41,527 bases of DNA. Origin: Bacteroidales bacterium. GTDB taxonomy: Bacteria; Bacteroidota; Bacteroidia; Bacteroidales; UBA932. Under the pieces are notes generated by a model. That model made no database searches, was not told where the DNA came from, and saw nothing but the letters and a program-made list of their open reading frames with translations. Below are positions 1-8,258 of the stretch, one piece after another. The translations under genes and the position numbers were made by a program. Numbering within the stretch: the first letter of the stretch is position 1; each line of letters begins with the position of its first letter. Where the stretch lies: the NCBI GenBank assembly GCA_017614795.1, contig JAGABD010000041.1:1-41527 (forward strand), in the 5' to 3' direction.

Positions 1-128
1 ATGGTCGCTCCCTGGGCGGGATTGCGCAAAAATGCCACGTTCTGGTTGGTGTTGGCGAGATAGCCGCCTGCAAATGCGGAGCCGCCCATAAGGAACGCTG
101 CCGCAATGGTCAGAAGTTGTTTTTTCAT
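1..128 (-). CDS. OmpP1/FadL-type outer membrane transport protein, N-terminal fragment
   Basis: Only the first 42 codons lie in the window. They encode a clear signal peptide (MKKQLLTIAAAFLMGGSAFA) followed by GGYLANTNQNVAFLRNPAQG. The motif N-T-N-Q-x-V-x-F-L-R-N-P-A directly after the signal peptide is characteristic of Bacteroidota members of the FadL/OmpP1/TodX beta-barrel family, which carry hydrophobic substrates across the outer membrane. The start at 128 is preceded by a TACCTTTG box at 153-160 on the same strand. The rest of the barrel is off the left edge, so the substrate cannot be judged. Family call is inference from a short stretch. Confidence 0.75.
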   Translation of the reverse strand, partial: MKKQLLTIAAAFLMGGSAFAGGYLANTNQNVAFLRNPAQGAT

Positions 129-152
129 AATTTAAAGAATTCTGTTGCGCAG

Positions 153-160
153 CAAAGGTA
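153..160 (-). promoter_or_regulatory. -7 promoter box of the FadL-like gene
   Basis: On the minus strand this reads TACCTTTG, matching the Bacteroidota -7 consensus TAnnTTTG. A TTG lies 22 nt upstream. The leader to the ATG at 128 would be about 20 nt. Confidence 0.55.
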
Positions 161-202
161 GTCTATTTTTTTGATATGGACCCAAGTTTGCCGGAAAAGA
201 GT

Positions 203-210
203 TATTTTTG
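203..210 (+). promoter_or_regulatory. -7 promoter box of the 5-FCL gene (near-leaderless)
   Basis: TATTTTTG matches TAnnTTTG and ends only 7 nt before the chosen ATG at 218, so the transcript should start at or just before the start codon. No well-spaced -33 element is seen. This position also argues against the upstream in-frame ATG at 176, which would sit before the promoter. Confidence 0.5.
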
Positions 211-217
211 CCCTGAG

Positions 218-760
218 ATGAAGACATCCGACAAAGAGGACATACGAAAGCAGATAAAACGCGCCGCCCTCGACGCAGGAACGCGCAAGGCAGCCGGCGC
301 AAGCATCGCCTCGGCTCTTCTGCGCGAGCCTCTCTACAAGACCGCAAAGACCGTTTTCTGCTATGTCTCGACCGAACGTGAGCCAGATACCGGGGCGATT
401 ATTGCGGATGCCCTCGCTTCGGGCAAGGTCCTGTGCGTCCCGAAATGCATCGGCAAGGGCATTATGAAGGCGGTACGCATCTCCTCCCAGGCAGATCTCC
501 ATCCCGGCTCCTACGGCATCTTCGAGCCTGCCGAGGGACTCCCCGAAATCGCCCCCGAAGACATCGACCTTGCAATAGTCCCCTGCATCGCGGCAAGCCG
601 GGACGGCAGGCGAATCGGGCACGGCGCCGGTTATTACGACCGTTTCCTCTCCCCCATCAAGGCAAAACGCATCTGCCTGTGCTTCAAGGTATTCCTTCGT
701 GACGACATCCCTATGGACGCCCACGATCTGCTTATGGACAAGGTAATTTCGGAAGACTAG
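218..760 (+). CDS. 5-formyltetrahydrofolate cyclo-ligase
   Basis: 180 aa from the ATG at 218 (MKTSDKEDIRKQIKRA). It belongs to the 5-FCL/MTHFS family (YgfA/FAU1), which uses ATP to turn 5-formyl-THF into 5,10-methenyl-THF in the cytosol. Visible family features are the N-terminal K-x-x-I-R-x-x-I-K-R helix, the mid-protein FCYVSTEREPDT segment, and the C-terminal phosphate-binding signature RIGHGAGYYDRFL. Length is normal for the family. An in-frame ATG at 176 would add 14 residues but lies upstream of the promoter box at 203-210. It converges on the antiporter gene and the two stop codons share the tetranucleotide CTAG (757-760). The folate role fits the glycine cleavage operon about 16 kb away, but the genes are not linked. 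Confidence 0.92.
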   Translation: MKTSDKEDIRKQIKRAALDAGTRKAAGASIASALLREPLYKTAKTVFCYVSTEREPDTGAIIADALASGKVLCVPKCIGKGIMKAVRISSQADLHPGSYGIFEPAEGLPEIAPEDIDLAIVPCIAASRDGRRIGHGAGYYDRFLSPIKAKRICLCFKVFLRDDIPMDAHDLLMDKVISED

Positions 761-2703
761 GATTTCTTCTTCCCCTGGGCAAGCCAGATGCGGTCCCCTT
801 CGGCAAAGACGAAGCCGGGTTCCGGATTGGTGATGAAATCGTCCCCGCGCAGCACGCTAACCACAAGCAGGCCTTCCTTTCTCAAATCGAGTTCCTTCAG
901 GCATTTGCCTACGTAAGGCGAAGATGCGTCCAGCACCAGGCTGTGCATCTCTGGCTCCCGGTTCTCGCGGGCTTTCTTCCGCTGCATCCGCTCCTTCTCG
1001 TTAAGGTTCTCGAGGAACTTTCGCTCGAACAGTCCGTATTTGTCGAGAATCTTCTTGGATGCGATTATGAAAGCTATCGTGGCAAGCACTATAGCCACCA
1101 GGGACCATCCGCGCAGGGCTATGTAACTCTCCACGACTATCAGTATGAAACCAGTGGCAAGGAAGAGCCTTAGCAGAAGCAGCGCCCATATGGGGAAAAC
1201 GTTGGATGCTTTCTTCGCGAGCACCTTGTCTATCGCCTCCTTCACCGTCGTGGAAGGCAGAGCAAGGCCATAGAGGAAAGGCGTCAGCACCAGCAGCGTG
1301 AAGATCACCATCAGCCAGTTGTGCAGTCCCTCGCCCATTCCGGGCGCCATATGTCCCAGCAGAGGCGAAACGAAGTTCTTGCAGCAGATGATTATGGCGA
1401 TAATCACTACCGTATAGAGCAGAACCCTCGTGATGTAGGTGCGGAGAAGCACTCTCCATTCACTGCGTTCCTCGTCGGAAGTGCGTGTCTTGCGGACGGG
1501 CTTGTCCACCCTCTCCAGCAGTTTGGGAGGCAGTTTGTCGCGAAGCAGCCCGAGCAGAGGACCGGTGAGCCGCAGCATATAGGGCGATACAAGTATCGTG
1601 ATTACCGACACCGCAATTATGACCGGGTAGATGAAGTCACGCATAACCCCGAGGCTGGTGCCGACTCCCGCTATGATGAAGCCGAATTCGCCCAGCATCG
1701 CAAGGCTGAGACCGGCGTGCACCGCATTGTCCAGGCCACCGCCCGAAAGCAGCACTCCGATGCCCACGAAAAGGGTGTCGCAAATCAGCACCACTATGCA
1801 GATGAGGAGGATCAGAAGCCAGTGGGAAGCTATCACCGCAGGGGAAATCATCATTCCCACCGAGATGAAGAAGATGGCCCCGAAGAGGTCCTTGATAGGC
1901 ATCACGAGGCGTTCGATGTGCTCGCTCTCCACCGTTTCGGCCAGTATCGAACCTATGACGAAGGCGCCGAGCGCAGAGGAGAAGCCCGCGAGGTTCGCCA
2001 GCGTCACCATTCCGAAGCAGAGGCCTATGCTCACTATGAGAAGAATCTCGTCGTTGATATATGCCCTGGCCCTTTTCAGCACGCTGGGGATGAGCCAGAT
2101 GCCGATTACGAACCATAGCACGAGGAAGAATCCGAGCTTCGCGAGGTTGAATAGCATCTCTCCCCCGGCAAAGCGGTGCGAAACCGCCAGCGTAGAAAGC
2201 AGCACCATCAGCAGGATGGCGAACATATCCTCCACTATCAGGTCGCCGAAGACCATCGGTGCGTAAGGGGCGTTCTTCAGCCCCATCTCGTTATATGACT
2301 TGATAATTACCGCTGTGGAGGACATCGACAGCAGACCGGCGAGGAAAATGGCCTCCATCCCCGTCCACCCGAGGGCTTTGCCGAGGGTGAATCCCACTAT
2401 GAAAACCCCCACGAACTTGCTTCCGGCTATGGTTATTGCGCTGCTGCCTACCGAGAGAAGCTTCTTGAAACTGAACTCGAGTCCCAAACCGAACATCAGG
2501 AAGATGATGCCGATTTCGGACCACTGGTGCACGGTTTCCATGCTGGAGATGCCGAAGAGACCGAGATTCGGGCTGATGATGAACCCCGCCACTATGTAGC
2601 CCAGGATGGAAGGCTGCTTCAGAGCCCGGCAGATGATGGTGAAAATGCCAGCCGAGATGAGTATGACAGCCAGGTCCCTGACAAGGTTCAACTCTTCGTT
2701 CAT
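757..2703 (-). CDS. KefB-like CPA2 monovalent cation:proton antiporter with TrkA-C domain
   Basis: 648 aa inner-membrane protein. Roughly residues 1-385 form the Na+/H+ exchanger (CPA2) domain with about 12 membrane segments, including the family blocks QPSILGYIVAGFIISP and FLMFGLGLEFSFKKL near the N-terminus and LSMSSTAVIIKSYNE. Further membrane segments follow around residues 420-560, and the last ~75 residues (from about 575) look like a TrkA-C/RCK-C regulatory lobe ending LAQGKKKS. No full NAD-binding RCK-N Rossmann motif is seen, so it differs from classical E. coli KefB/KefC. Substrate (K+ or Na+) is not determinable. Its promoter TATCTTCG ends 4 nt from the ATG. Monocistronic, divergent from pncB. 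Confidence 0.88.
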   Translation of the reverse strand: MNEELNLVRDLAVILISAGIFTIICRALKQPSILGYIVAGFIISPNLGLFGISSMETVHQWSEIGIIFLMFGLGLEFSFKKLLSVGSSAITIAGSKFVGVFIVGFTLGKALGWTGMEAIFLAGLLSMSSTAVIIKSYNEMGLKNAPYAPMVFGDLIVEDMFAILLMVLLSTLAVSHRFAGGEMLFNLAKLGFFLVLWFVIGIWLIPSVLKRARAYINDEILLIVSIGLCFGMVTLANLAGFSSALGAFVIGSILAETVESEHIERLVMPIKDLFGAIFFISVGMMISPAVIASHWLLILLICIVVLICDTLFVGIGVLLSGGGLDNAVHAGLSLAMLGEFGFIIAGVGTSLGVMRDFIYPVIIAVSVITILVSPYMLRLTGPLLGLLRDKLPPKLLERVDKPVRKTRTSDEERSEWRVLLRTYITRVLLYTVVIIAIIICCKNFVSPLLGHMAPGMGEGLHNWLMVIFTLLVLTPFLYGLALPSTTVKEAIDKVLAKKASNVFPIWALLLLRLFLATGFILIVVESYIALRGWSLVAIVLATIAFIIASKKILDKYGLFERKFLENLNEKERMQRKKARENREPEMHSLVLDASSPYVGKCLKELDLRKEGLLVVSVLRGDDFITNPEPGFVFAEGDRIWLAQGKKKS

Positions 2704-2707
2704 ATTG

Positions 2708-2715
2708 CGAAGATA
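2708..2715 (-). promoter_or_regulatory. -7 box of the antiporter gene (leaderless spacing)
   Basis: Minus-strand TATCTTCG, separated by only 4 nt (CAAT) from the ATG at 2703. No Shine-Dalgarno sequence is possible in this space. Confidence 0.55.
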
Positions 2716-2747
2716 CGCATTATTTTGCTTCTTTCGCAGGGATTTTG

Positions 2748-2755
2748 TACTTTAG
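2748..2755 (+). promoter_or_regulatory. -33/-7 promoter of pncB
   Basis: TTTTG at 2723-2727 is followed after 20 nt by TACTTTAG (one mismatch to TAnnTTTG), the expected Bacteroidota spacing. The ATG at 2782 is 26 nt downstream. Confidence 0.55.
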
Positions 2756-2781
2756 CGCTTCGAAACAAACAATGCAAGAAA

Positions 2782-3960
2782 ATGATACTCAGCATTCTGG
2801 ACACCGACCTCTACAAGTTTTCGACCTCAAACGCCTATTTCCAGCTCTATCCCCTCGCGGAGGGCACCTTCAAGTTCAACGACCGCAACGCGGAAGTTTA
2901 TGACGCCTCCTTCCTCGCGGAACTCAAGGCGGAACTGAAGAACCTTGGCTCTCTGGCGCTCACCAAGGAGGAATATGAATATGTCACCAAGCGCGTGAAA
3001 TATATCGCCAGAAACTACTGGGAATGGCTTGCAAGCTTCCGTTTCGAGCCCGACAAGATAGACGCCAGTCTGGACGATGCGGGCCATCTGCTGATAGAAG
3101 TGACCGACTATCTGTACAAGGTTACCCTTTACGAAGTGCCTGTTCTCGCCATCGTGGCCGAACTTCGCAACAAATACCGCGGTGTCAAGGTGGATTACGG
3201 CAAGGCCGTAGGCATCCTCGAAGACAAGCTCGCCTTCGCGAACGAACACCAGCTCCCGTTCTCGGAGTTCGGCACCCGCAGGCGCTTCTCTTCCGCGCTT
3301 CACGAGAAGATCGTCCAGAGCATAAAGGAACACTGCCCCAAGTACTGCGCGGGCACGTCAAACGTGTATTTCGCCATGAAATACGGGCTCACTCCCGTAG
3401 GCACCTTCCCGCACGAATGGGTTATGTTCCACAGCGGAGTGTTCGGCTACAAGAGGGCCAATTTCCTCTCGCTCGAAGACTGGATTAAGGTATACGACGG
3501 AGCCCTCGGAACTGCGCTTATCGATACATTCACAACGAAATCCTTCCTGCGCACCCTCACGATGAAGCAGGCAAAGCTTCTCGACGGTTTCCGCCAGGAT
3601 TCCGGAGATGAAATAGAGGTCGGTGAAATGGTCATCGCCCGTCTGAAGGAGTTCGGAATCGACCCCGCGAGCAAGATAATGGTCTTCAGCAACGCCCTGG
3701 ATTTCCCCCGCTACAAGCGCGTGGCGGACTACTTCAAGGGCAAGATCAAGTTCAGCGCCGGCATCGGCACCAACATCACCTGCGACCCGGGCATCGAAGG
3801 ATACAGGCCCGCGAACATAGTGATGAAGCTCTCACGCTGCCGTATGAGCGGAAAGGACCCCTGGGAAAAGGTGATCAAGATTTCCGACGATCTCGGAAAG
3901 CATATGGGCGACGACAGGGAGTTCGAGATCGCCCGTTACGAACTGCACATCGACGAATAG
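2782..3960 (+). CDS. pncB: Nicotinate phosphoribosyltransferase
   Basis: 392 aa cytosolic enzyme of the NAD salvage pathway: nicotinate + PRPP + ATP to nicotinate mononucleotide. The start MILSILDTDLYKFSTSNAYF contains the family's TDLYK-x-[ST] signature that opens NAPRTases; later blocks are GTSNVYFAMKYGLTPVGTFPHEW-type (the 'PVGTxxHEW' motif), DGFRQDSGD and the phosphate-binding region near FSAGIGTNIT. Length matches E. coli PncB (about 400 aa). The open frame continues upstream to 2527, but that part runs antisense through the antiporter gene and upstream of the promoter; ATG 2782 is the first sensible start. Its 3' end converges on the flavodiiron gene with 17 bp between stops. Confidence 0.95.
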   Translation: MILSILDTDLYKFSTSNAYFQLYPLAEGTFKFNDRNAEVYDASFLAELKAELKNLGSLALTKEEYEYVTKRVKYIARNYWEWLASFRFEPDKIDASLDDAGHLLIEVTDYLYKVTLYEVPVLAIVAELRNKYRGVKVDYGKAVGILEDKLAFANEHQLPFSEFGTRRRFSSALHEKIVQSIKEHCPKYCAGTSNVYFAMKYGLTPVGTFPHEWVMFHSGVFGYKRANFLSLEDWIKVYDGALGTALIDTFTTKSFLRTLTMKQAKLLDGFRQDSGDEIEVGEMVIARLKEFGIDPASKIMVFSNALDFPRYKRVADYFKGKIKFSAGIGTNITCDPGIEGYRPANIVMKLSRCRMSGKDPWEKVIKISDDLGKHMGDDREFEIARYELHIDE

Positions 3961-3977
3961 GCTGCAGGCGAAGACGC

Positions 3978-5159
3978 CTACTTCAGGATAGCGTCCGCAA
4001 GGGCCTCCAGAGCCGGAACGTCGGCTTCTTTCAGCGTGCTCTTGATGGTCACGAGAGGCTCGACGAGTTCCACGTCCTTCATAGAGGAGAACATCTCCTT
4101 CATCACACGCCCCGCGCTGGGCGCCCAGGAACCGTTTTCGATAAGCCCCACGCGCCTCTTCTGCCAGGCCTTGTCCTGCAGATGATGGATGAACGAGTAT
4201 GCCGGAGGGAAGAGTCCCGCGTCGTATGAACTGGCGGCCACGACCAGCTTCCCGTAGCGGAAAGCGTCTTCTACCGCCTCGGCCTGGTCGCAGTCGGAAA
4301 GGTCGGTGAGGACCACCTTGGGGCAGCCCTTGTCCTTGAGTATTTCAGCAAACTTTTCCGCGGCGGCTGCAGTTCCTCCGTGTATGGAGGCGTATGCCAC
4401 GAAAACGCCCTCGGATTCCACACCGTAGCTGCTCCAGATATCGTAGAGTTTTACGAATTCCGCCGGGTTCTCCAGGATCGGTCCGTGAAGGGCGCAGATG
4501 CGCTTCACGTCGACCCCCGCGAGCTTCTTCAGCAGAGTCTGAACGGGGCCGCCGTATTTGCCGCAGATGTTGAAATAGTAGCGGCGTCCTTCGCAGGCCC
4601 AGTCGTCATCGTCAGCATCGGTGTATCCGCATTTGAAGAGGGCTCCAAACTTGCCGAAGGCATCTGCGCTGAACAAAGTCCCGGTAGCTGGCTCGAAACT
4701 AACCATTACCTCGGGCCAGTGCACCATCGGGGCGCCGAAGAACTGGAGACTGTGGCGTCCGAGGTCCAGCACGTCGCCCTCCTTCACCGACAGGGTGCGT
4801 CCCTCGAGCTCGATTCCTTCGAAGAACTGGGGCACCATCGCAATCGCCCTTGCCGAAGCCACCAGCGTCAGGCCGGGGAACTCCTTCATCGCCCACGCGA
4901 TCAAAGCCGAATGGTCGGGTTCGAGGTGATGGACCACCAGATAATCTGGTTTCACGCCCTTCAGGGCCGTCACGAGGTTGTCTTTCCAATCCTCGGCAGT
5001 TGCCTTGTCGGAAGTGTCCAGGATGGCGGTCTTGTCGTCCTTTATGATATAGGAGTTGTAGGCCATTCCGTCGGGAATGGGATACTGGCTTTCGAAAAGA
5101 TGCGAATTGAGGTCGTCGGTGCCGATGTAGATGATGTCCGGGGTAATCTGTCTGAGCAT
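3978..5159 (-). CDS. Flavodiiron protein (FprA-type O2/NO reductase)
   Basis: 393 aa. Residues 1 to about 245 are a metallo-beta-lactamase-fold diiron domain; residues from about 250 are a flavodoxin domain starting VFVAYASIHGGTAAAAEKFA. The diiron ligand motif H-x-E-x-D-H is seen as H78-L-E80-P-D82-H83, followed by H-W-P-E near 147, an LFSADAFGKFG block and ALHGP. Such class A flavodiiron proteins reduce O2 to water (or NO to N2O) in the cytosol and protect anaerobes during air exposure; electrons usually come from rubredoxin or a related carrier, none of which is adjacent here. It is transcribed from a TATCTTTA box divergently from the next flavoprotein gene. Confidence 0.93.
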   Translation of the reverse strand: MLRQITPDIIYIGTDDLNSHLFESQYPIPDGMAYNSYIIKDDKTAILDTSDKATAEDWKDNLVTALKGVKPDYLVVHHLEPDHSALIAWAMKEFPGLTLVASARAIAMVPQFFEGIELEGRTLSVKEGDVLDLGRHSLQFFGAPMVHWPEVMVSFEPATGTLFSADAFGKFGALFKCGYTDADDDDWACEGRRYYFNICGKYGGPVQTLLKKLAGVDVKRICALHGPILENPAEFVKLYDIWSSYGVESEGVFVAYASIHGGTAAAAEKFAEILKDKGCPKVVLTDLSDCDQAEAVEDAFRYGKLVVAASSYDAGLFPPAYSFIHHLQDKAWQKRRVGLIENGSWAPSAGRVMKEMFSSMKDVELVEPLVTIKSTLKEADVPALEALADAILK

Positions 5160-5181
5160 ACTGTATTGGTTTTTCGTTTTG

Positions 5182-5189
5182 TAAAGATA
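5182..5189 (-). promoter_or_regulatory. -33/-7 promoter of the flavodiiron gene
   Basis: Minus-strand TATCTTTA (last base deviates from consensus) with TTG 21 nt upstream. Leader of about 20 nt to the ATG at 5159. Overlaps the -33 region of the divergent plus-strand promoter. Confidence 0.5.
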
Positions 5190-5202
5190 GGAATTATTTT
5201 GC

Positions 5203-5210
5203 TATCTTCG
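5203..5210 (+). promoter_or_regulatory. -33/-7 promoter of the HI0933-like gene (leaderless spacing)
   Basis: TTTTG at 5177-5181, 21 nt spacer, TATCTTCG at 5203-5210, then 5 nt and the ATG at 5216. This is the best full-consensus example of a promoter placed directly at a start codon in the window. Confidence 0.65.
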
Positions 5211-5215
5211 CAACG

Positions 5216-6451
5216 ATGAAGATAAGTGTCATAGGTGCCGGCGCCGCGGGTTGTTTCTGCGCGGCGAATCTGCTCGCAATGCTTCGCGAAAAGGGCTTCG
5301 AGGCGGACGTGGAGCTTCTGGAGAAGGCCTCCCGCCCGCTTGTGAAGCTAGGCAGGACCGGAGGCGGACGCTGCAACCTTACCAATACTTTCGAGGCCCT
5401 CGGATGGCCACAGGAAGGAGGCCGCCCACTTGCCGGGGGAAGGGCGATGCCGGGACGGAGGGAACTTTCCGCAGTCTACCCCCGGGGAAACGCACTTATG
5501 TCGAAGCTTCTCGGCCGTTTCGGCCCGGCGGAGACCATTGAGTGGTTCGAATCCCGCGGGGTCCGTCTTAAAGTAGAAGATGGAGGCAGAGTTTTCCCGG
5601 TGAGCGATGACGCCCGGGAAATCGTGCATTGCCTCGGGAAAGCACTTGACGGCGCCTCAATACGCACGAATACCGCCGTGGAGAGCATTGACGGGCTCGG
5701 GGCCGACTTCATTGTGCTGACGACGGGAGGAGGCCCGGGAATGCGCATCCTGAACAGCCTCGGCATCGAAACCGTCTCCCCCGTCCCCTCTCTTTTCGCA
5801 TTCAGGCTCGAGGATGCCGCGCTGCGTACTCTCGCCGGAATTGGCGTGAAAGCCTCTTTAAGCATACCCGGAACCTCTTTCAAGAGCGACGGTTCCCTGC
5901 TCGTCACGGATTTCGGCATCAGCGGCCCTGCCGTGCTCAGGCTCTCATCCTATGCTGCAAGGCATCTCGCCGAATGCGGCTACAAGAGCGCCCTGGCGGT
6001 GAATTGGCTCGGTTGCAACGAAGAGAAGGCCCTGGCGCTGCTGGAAGGCCTTAAACGCGACAACTCGCGCAAGCTCGTGAGCAACGCCCATCCCGGCAGC
6101 ATTCCTTCGCGTCTGTGGGCTTGTCTTTGCGCCAAGGCCGGTATAGCCCCAGAAAGAACCTGGGGAGAGGTCGGCGTCACCGGCTTGAACAAACTGCGCG
6201 CGGTCCTTTGCAACGACAGCCTGCAAATAGCGGGACGCTCCCCTTTCAAGGACGAGTTCGTCACCAGTGGCGGAGTTGCAGCCGGCGAAGTCGATCCTCA
6301 TACGCTGGAATGCAAAAAAATCCCCGGACTGTATTTCGCCGGGGAAATTCTCGATATCGACGCACTTACCGGAGGATTCAACCTCCAGGCCGCCTGGAGC
6401 ACCGCTTATGCAGTGGCGGCGGCAATAGCCGGTTCTATATCTTCTCGATAG
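5216..6451 (+). CDS. BaiN/HI0933-family NAD(P)/FAD-dependent oxidoreductase
   Basis: 411 aa flavoprotein. The N-terminal FAD-binding motif is ISVIGAGAAGCFCAANLLA (G-x-G-A-A-G), followed by the family signature KLGRTGGGRCNLTNT. The C-terminus has GGVAAGEVDPHTLECKKIPGLYF-type and AGEILDIDALTGGFN blocks that close the FAD site, typical of the HI0933/YhiN/BaiN family. The physiological substrate of most members is unknown; BaiN-type members have been linked to bile-acid reduction but that cannot be inferred here. Odd: about 17 extra residues, rich in Gly/Arg/Pro, sit between TNTF and AVYPRGN, where relatives go almost directly from one to the other. Its last 17 bp overlap the convergent coiled-coil gene. 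Confidence 0.88.
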   Translation: MKISVIGAGAAGCFCAANLLAMLREKGFEADVELLEKASRPLVKLGRTGGGRCNLTNTFEALGWPQEGGRPLAGGRAMPGRRELSAVYPRGNALMSKLLGRFGPAETIEWFESRGVRLKVEDGGRVFPVSDDAREIVHCLGKALDGASIRTNTAVESIDGLGADFIVLTTGGGPGMRILNSLGIETVSPVPSLFAFRLEDAALRTLAGIGVKASLSIPGTSFKSDGSLLVTDFGISGPAVLRLSSYAARHLAECGYKSALAVNWLGCNEEKALALLEGLKRDNSRKLVSNAHPGSIPSRLWACLCAKAGIAPERTWGEVGVTGLNKLRAVLCNDSLQIAGRSPFKDEFVTSGGVAAGEVDPHTLECKKIPGLYFAGEILDIDALTGGFNLQAAWSTAYAVAAAIAGSISSR

Positions 6452-8162
6452 CCTTCTTGCGGAGAAGAGCCTCCAGATAATAGTAGTCTGCAAAGTTCTG
6501 CACGGGATTCTTGAGAATGAATCCGTGGTTGCTGCCCTGCTCGGCGGTGAAGTCGGGAGATGCGAGGCTCAGCATAATCTTGTCAGCCTGCTTCTTGTAG
6601 GGCGCCTTCGCGGTGATGCCGTAGAGTTCATACAGCGAGGATGCGATTACAGCGGCAGCCGATGCGTCGGCATGGTCCTCGAGAGGGTCCACAAGCGCTT
6701 CGACGATCTTTTCTGCCTGAGCGAGATAAACCATATTCTCGGTGTAGCGGTATGCCATCGTAAAGCCGTAGAGAGCCCAGGACTGAGCTAGGGCGGCCGA
6801 AGGGATGTCGTAGTTCTCCAATGCTTTGCCGATGAATGCGTTGGCGGCATCGGCGTAGGTCTTGTCGCCGGAAATGGCGCTGGCCTGGAAGAGGAGTTCG
6901 AGGTTCATTATATTGTCTCCTGCGGCAAGGCAGGCGCTGTAGGCCTTGGCGGCATTCAGGATGACTTCCTTGTAAGCTTCGGTCTTCTTGAGCCTGAGGC
7001 CCTGTCCGTAGCTGCTTGCGACGATGAATCCGAGGTCGTGGTTGTCCGCGAGATTCTGCACTTCGCTGAGGGCCTCGGTGTAGTTCTTGGCGTGTCCGGC
7101 CCAGAACTCGTCGCCAGTGTACTCATACATAAGCCAGAACGAACCGGCGGGGTATCCGGCAGCCCAGGACGTCGCGGGGGCGAAGAGAATGTCGCCGCCG
7201 GGGAATACCGTCATAGGGAAACGGATCTGGTCGGTCTCGCTCTCCGCGAGGAGAAGGAGAAGCTGCGCGTCGGCGTTTGAGAACGCGTCGTCGATCAACT
7301 TGGCAGATGCTTCAGCGGCGACCTTCCCGGCCTCGGCTTGAACTGCGGCCTTCGCGGCTTCCGTTTCTGCTTTGGCGTGTTCGGCCTGGGCTACAGCCAC
7401 TTCTGCAGCGGCTGCCGCGGCGTTGGCTTCAGCCGCCTGGGCCTTGGCCTGAGCCACCTCGGCTGCTTCGTTGGCTGCCTTCTCGCTTTCCTTGGCTGCA
7501 AGCTTGGCGGCTGCTGCGGCATCCGCTTCAGCCTTCTCGGCGGCCTTTTTTTCAGCAGCAGCAACCTTTGCTTCGGCTGCTGCTGCTTTCTTTTCGGCGC
7601 TTACTGCCTTCTTGCCGGCTTTCACGCCCTGCTTGGCCTCGTTGAGTTCCTTCTTTGCGGCGGAAATCTCAGCTTTGCTCTTGTTGATGGAGTTCTGCTC
7701 CCTCTTGATGGCGTTCTTCTTGTCGGAGATGCTGCTCTTGAGGGTCTTGACGGTGTTTTGGTCATTTTTGATGTCGTTCGCAATGGCCTTGACCTCGCCT
7801 TCGCGCTCCTTCAACTGCATCTTGTCCGCCTTGGAGAGTCCTCCGTCGGCCGCCAGGGCCTTCTTCTCGGCGGCGTAGGCATCCTTCTTCAGCTTCAGCG
7901 TCTGCTGTTTCTGCTTGATGAGGGAATTGGCTTCGTTGATGGCCAGGTTGTCCTTGTCAATCTTGAGTTTGAGGTCGGAAATCTTGTCTTTGCACGCGTC
8001 GATCTTGCGGCCTTCGACCTTTTCCACCTTGTCGTAGTGCTTCTGCGCGTCTTTCAGCGCGTCTTTGGCCTTGTCAAGATTCTCCTGCGCGTTCTGGGCA
8101 TAGAGATTCGCTCCCGCAAACATCAAGAGTGCCGAAGCAACGATTGTCAAGTACTTTTTCAT
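6435..8162 (-). CDS. Secreted coiled-coil, alanine-rich protein with a shortened GH88-like domain
   Basis: 575 aa. Residues 1-23 are a signal peptide (cleavage after YAQ likely). Residues 24 to about 185 are charged, heptad-like coiled coil; about 186-288 is a TolA-like Ala/Lys/Glu-rich helix. Residues about 300-575 resemble unsaturated glucuronyl hydrolases (GH88): HDLGF (375-379), GDNIMNLELL (415-424), SWALYGF (461-467), HADASAAAVIASS (497-509) and DYYYLEALLR (559-568). The family's long stretch before the RGQAWA-like motif, which carries substrate-contacting residues, is almost completely absent: only about 35 residues separate the DN motif block from SWALYGF. The two acidic residues corresponding to the catalytic pair of the family appear present. 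Hence catalysis is doubtful; a periplasmic or envelope structural role is possible. The start at 8162 is supported by the signal peptide; the frame stays open upstream to 8891 without sense. Confidence 0.8.
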   Translation of the reverse strand: MKKYLTIVASALLMFAGANLYAQNAQENLDKAKDALKDAQKHYDKVEKVEGRKIDACKDKISDLKLKIDKDNLAINEANSLIKQKQQTLKLKKDAYAAEKKALAADGGLSKADKMQLKEREGEVKAIANDIKNDQNTVKTLKSSISDKKNAIKREQNSINKSKAEISAAKKELNEAKQGVKAGKKAVSAEKKAAAAEAKVAAAEKKAAEKAEADAAAAAKLAAKESEKAANEAAEVAQAKAQAAEANAAAAAAEVAVAQAEHAKAETEAAKAAVQAEAGKVAAEASAKLIDDAFSNADAQLLLLLAESETDQIRFPMTVFPGGDILFAPATSWAAGYPAGSFWLMYEYTGDEFWAGHAKNYTEALSEVQNLADNHDLGFIVASSYGQGLRLKKTEAYKEVILNAAKAYSACLAAGDNIMNLELLFQASAISGDKTYADAANAFIGKALENYDIPSAALAQSWALYGFTMAYRYTENMVYLAQAEKIVEALVDPLEDHADASAAAVIASSLYELYGITAKAPYKKQADKIMLSLASPDFTAEQGSNHGFILKNPVQNFADYYYLEALLRKKAIEKI

Positions 8163-8213
8163 CTGTCTTAAGATTAGTTGTTTATTATTAGTACACAGTT
8201 TCAGCGTAACACG

Positions 8214-8221
8214 CAAATATA
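8214..8221 (-). promoter_or_regulatory. -7 box of the coiled-coil/GH88-like gene
   Basis: Minus-strand TATATTTG, about 51 nt before the ATG at 8162. The leader is A-rich upstream of the start (AAACAACTAATCTTAAGAC), typical of Bacteroidota translation initiation. Confidence 0.5.
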
Positions 8222-8243
8222 ACAAATATTGCTGAAATAAGAT

Positions 8244-8251
8244 TATCTTTG
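8244..8251 (+). promoter_or_regulatory. -7 box of the CpsB-type phosphatase gene (near-leaderless)
   Basis: TATCTTTG, an exact consensus match, ends 7 nt before the ATG at 8259. Confidence 0.55.
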
Positions 8252-8258
8252 TGCCGTT

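Noticed and set aside
7277..7878. Open frames of Leu/Arg- or Ala-rich sequence on the plus strand
   Set aside because: These are mirror images of the Ala-rich part of the coiled-coil gene on the minus strand.
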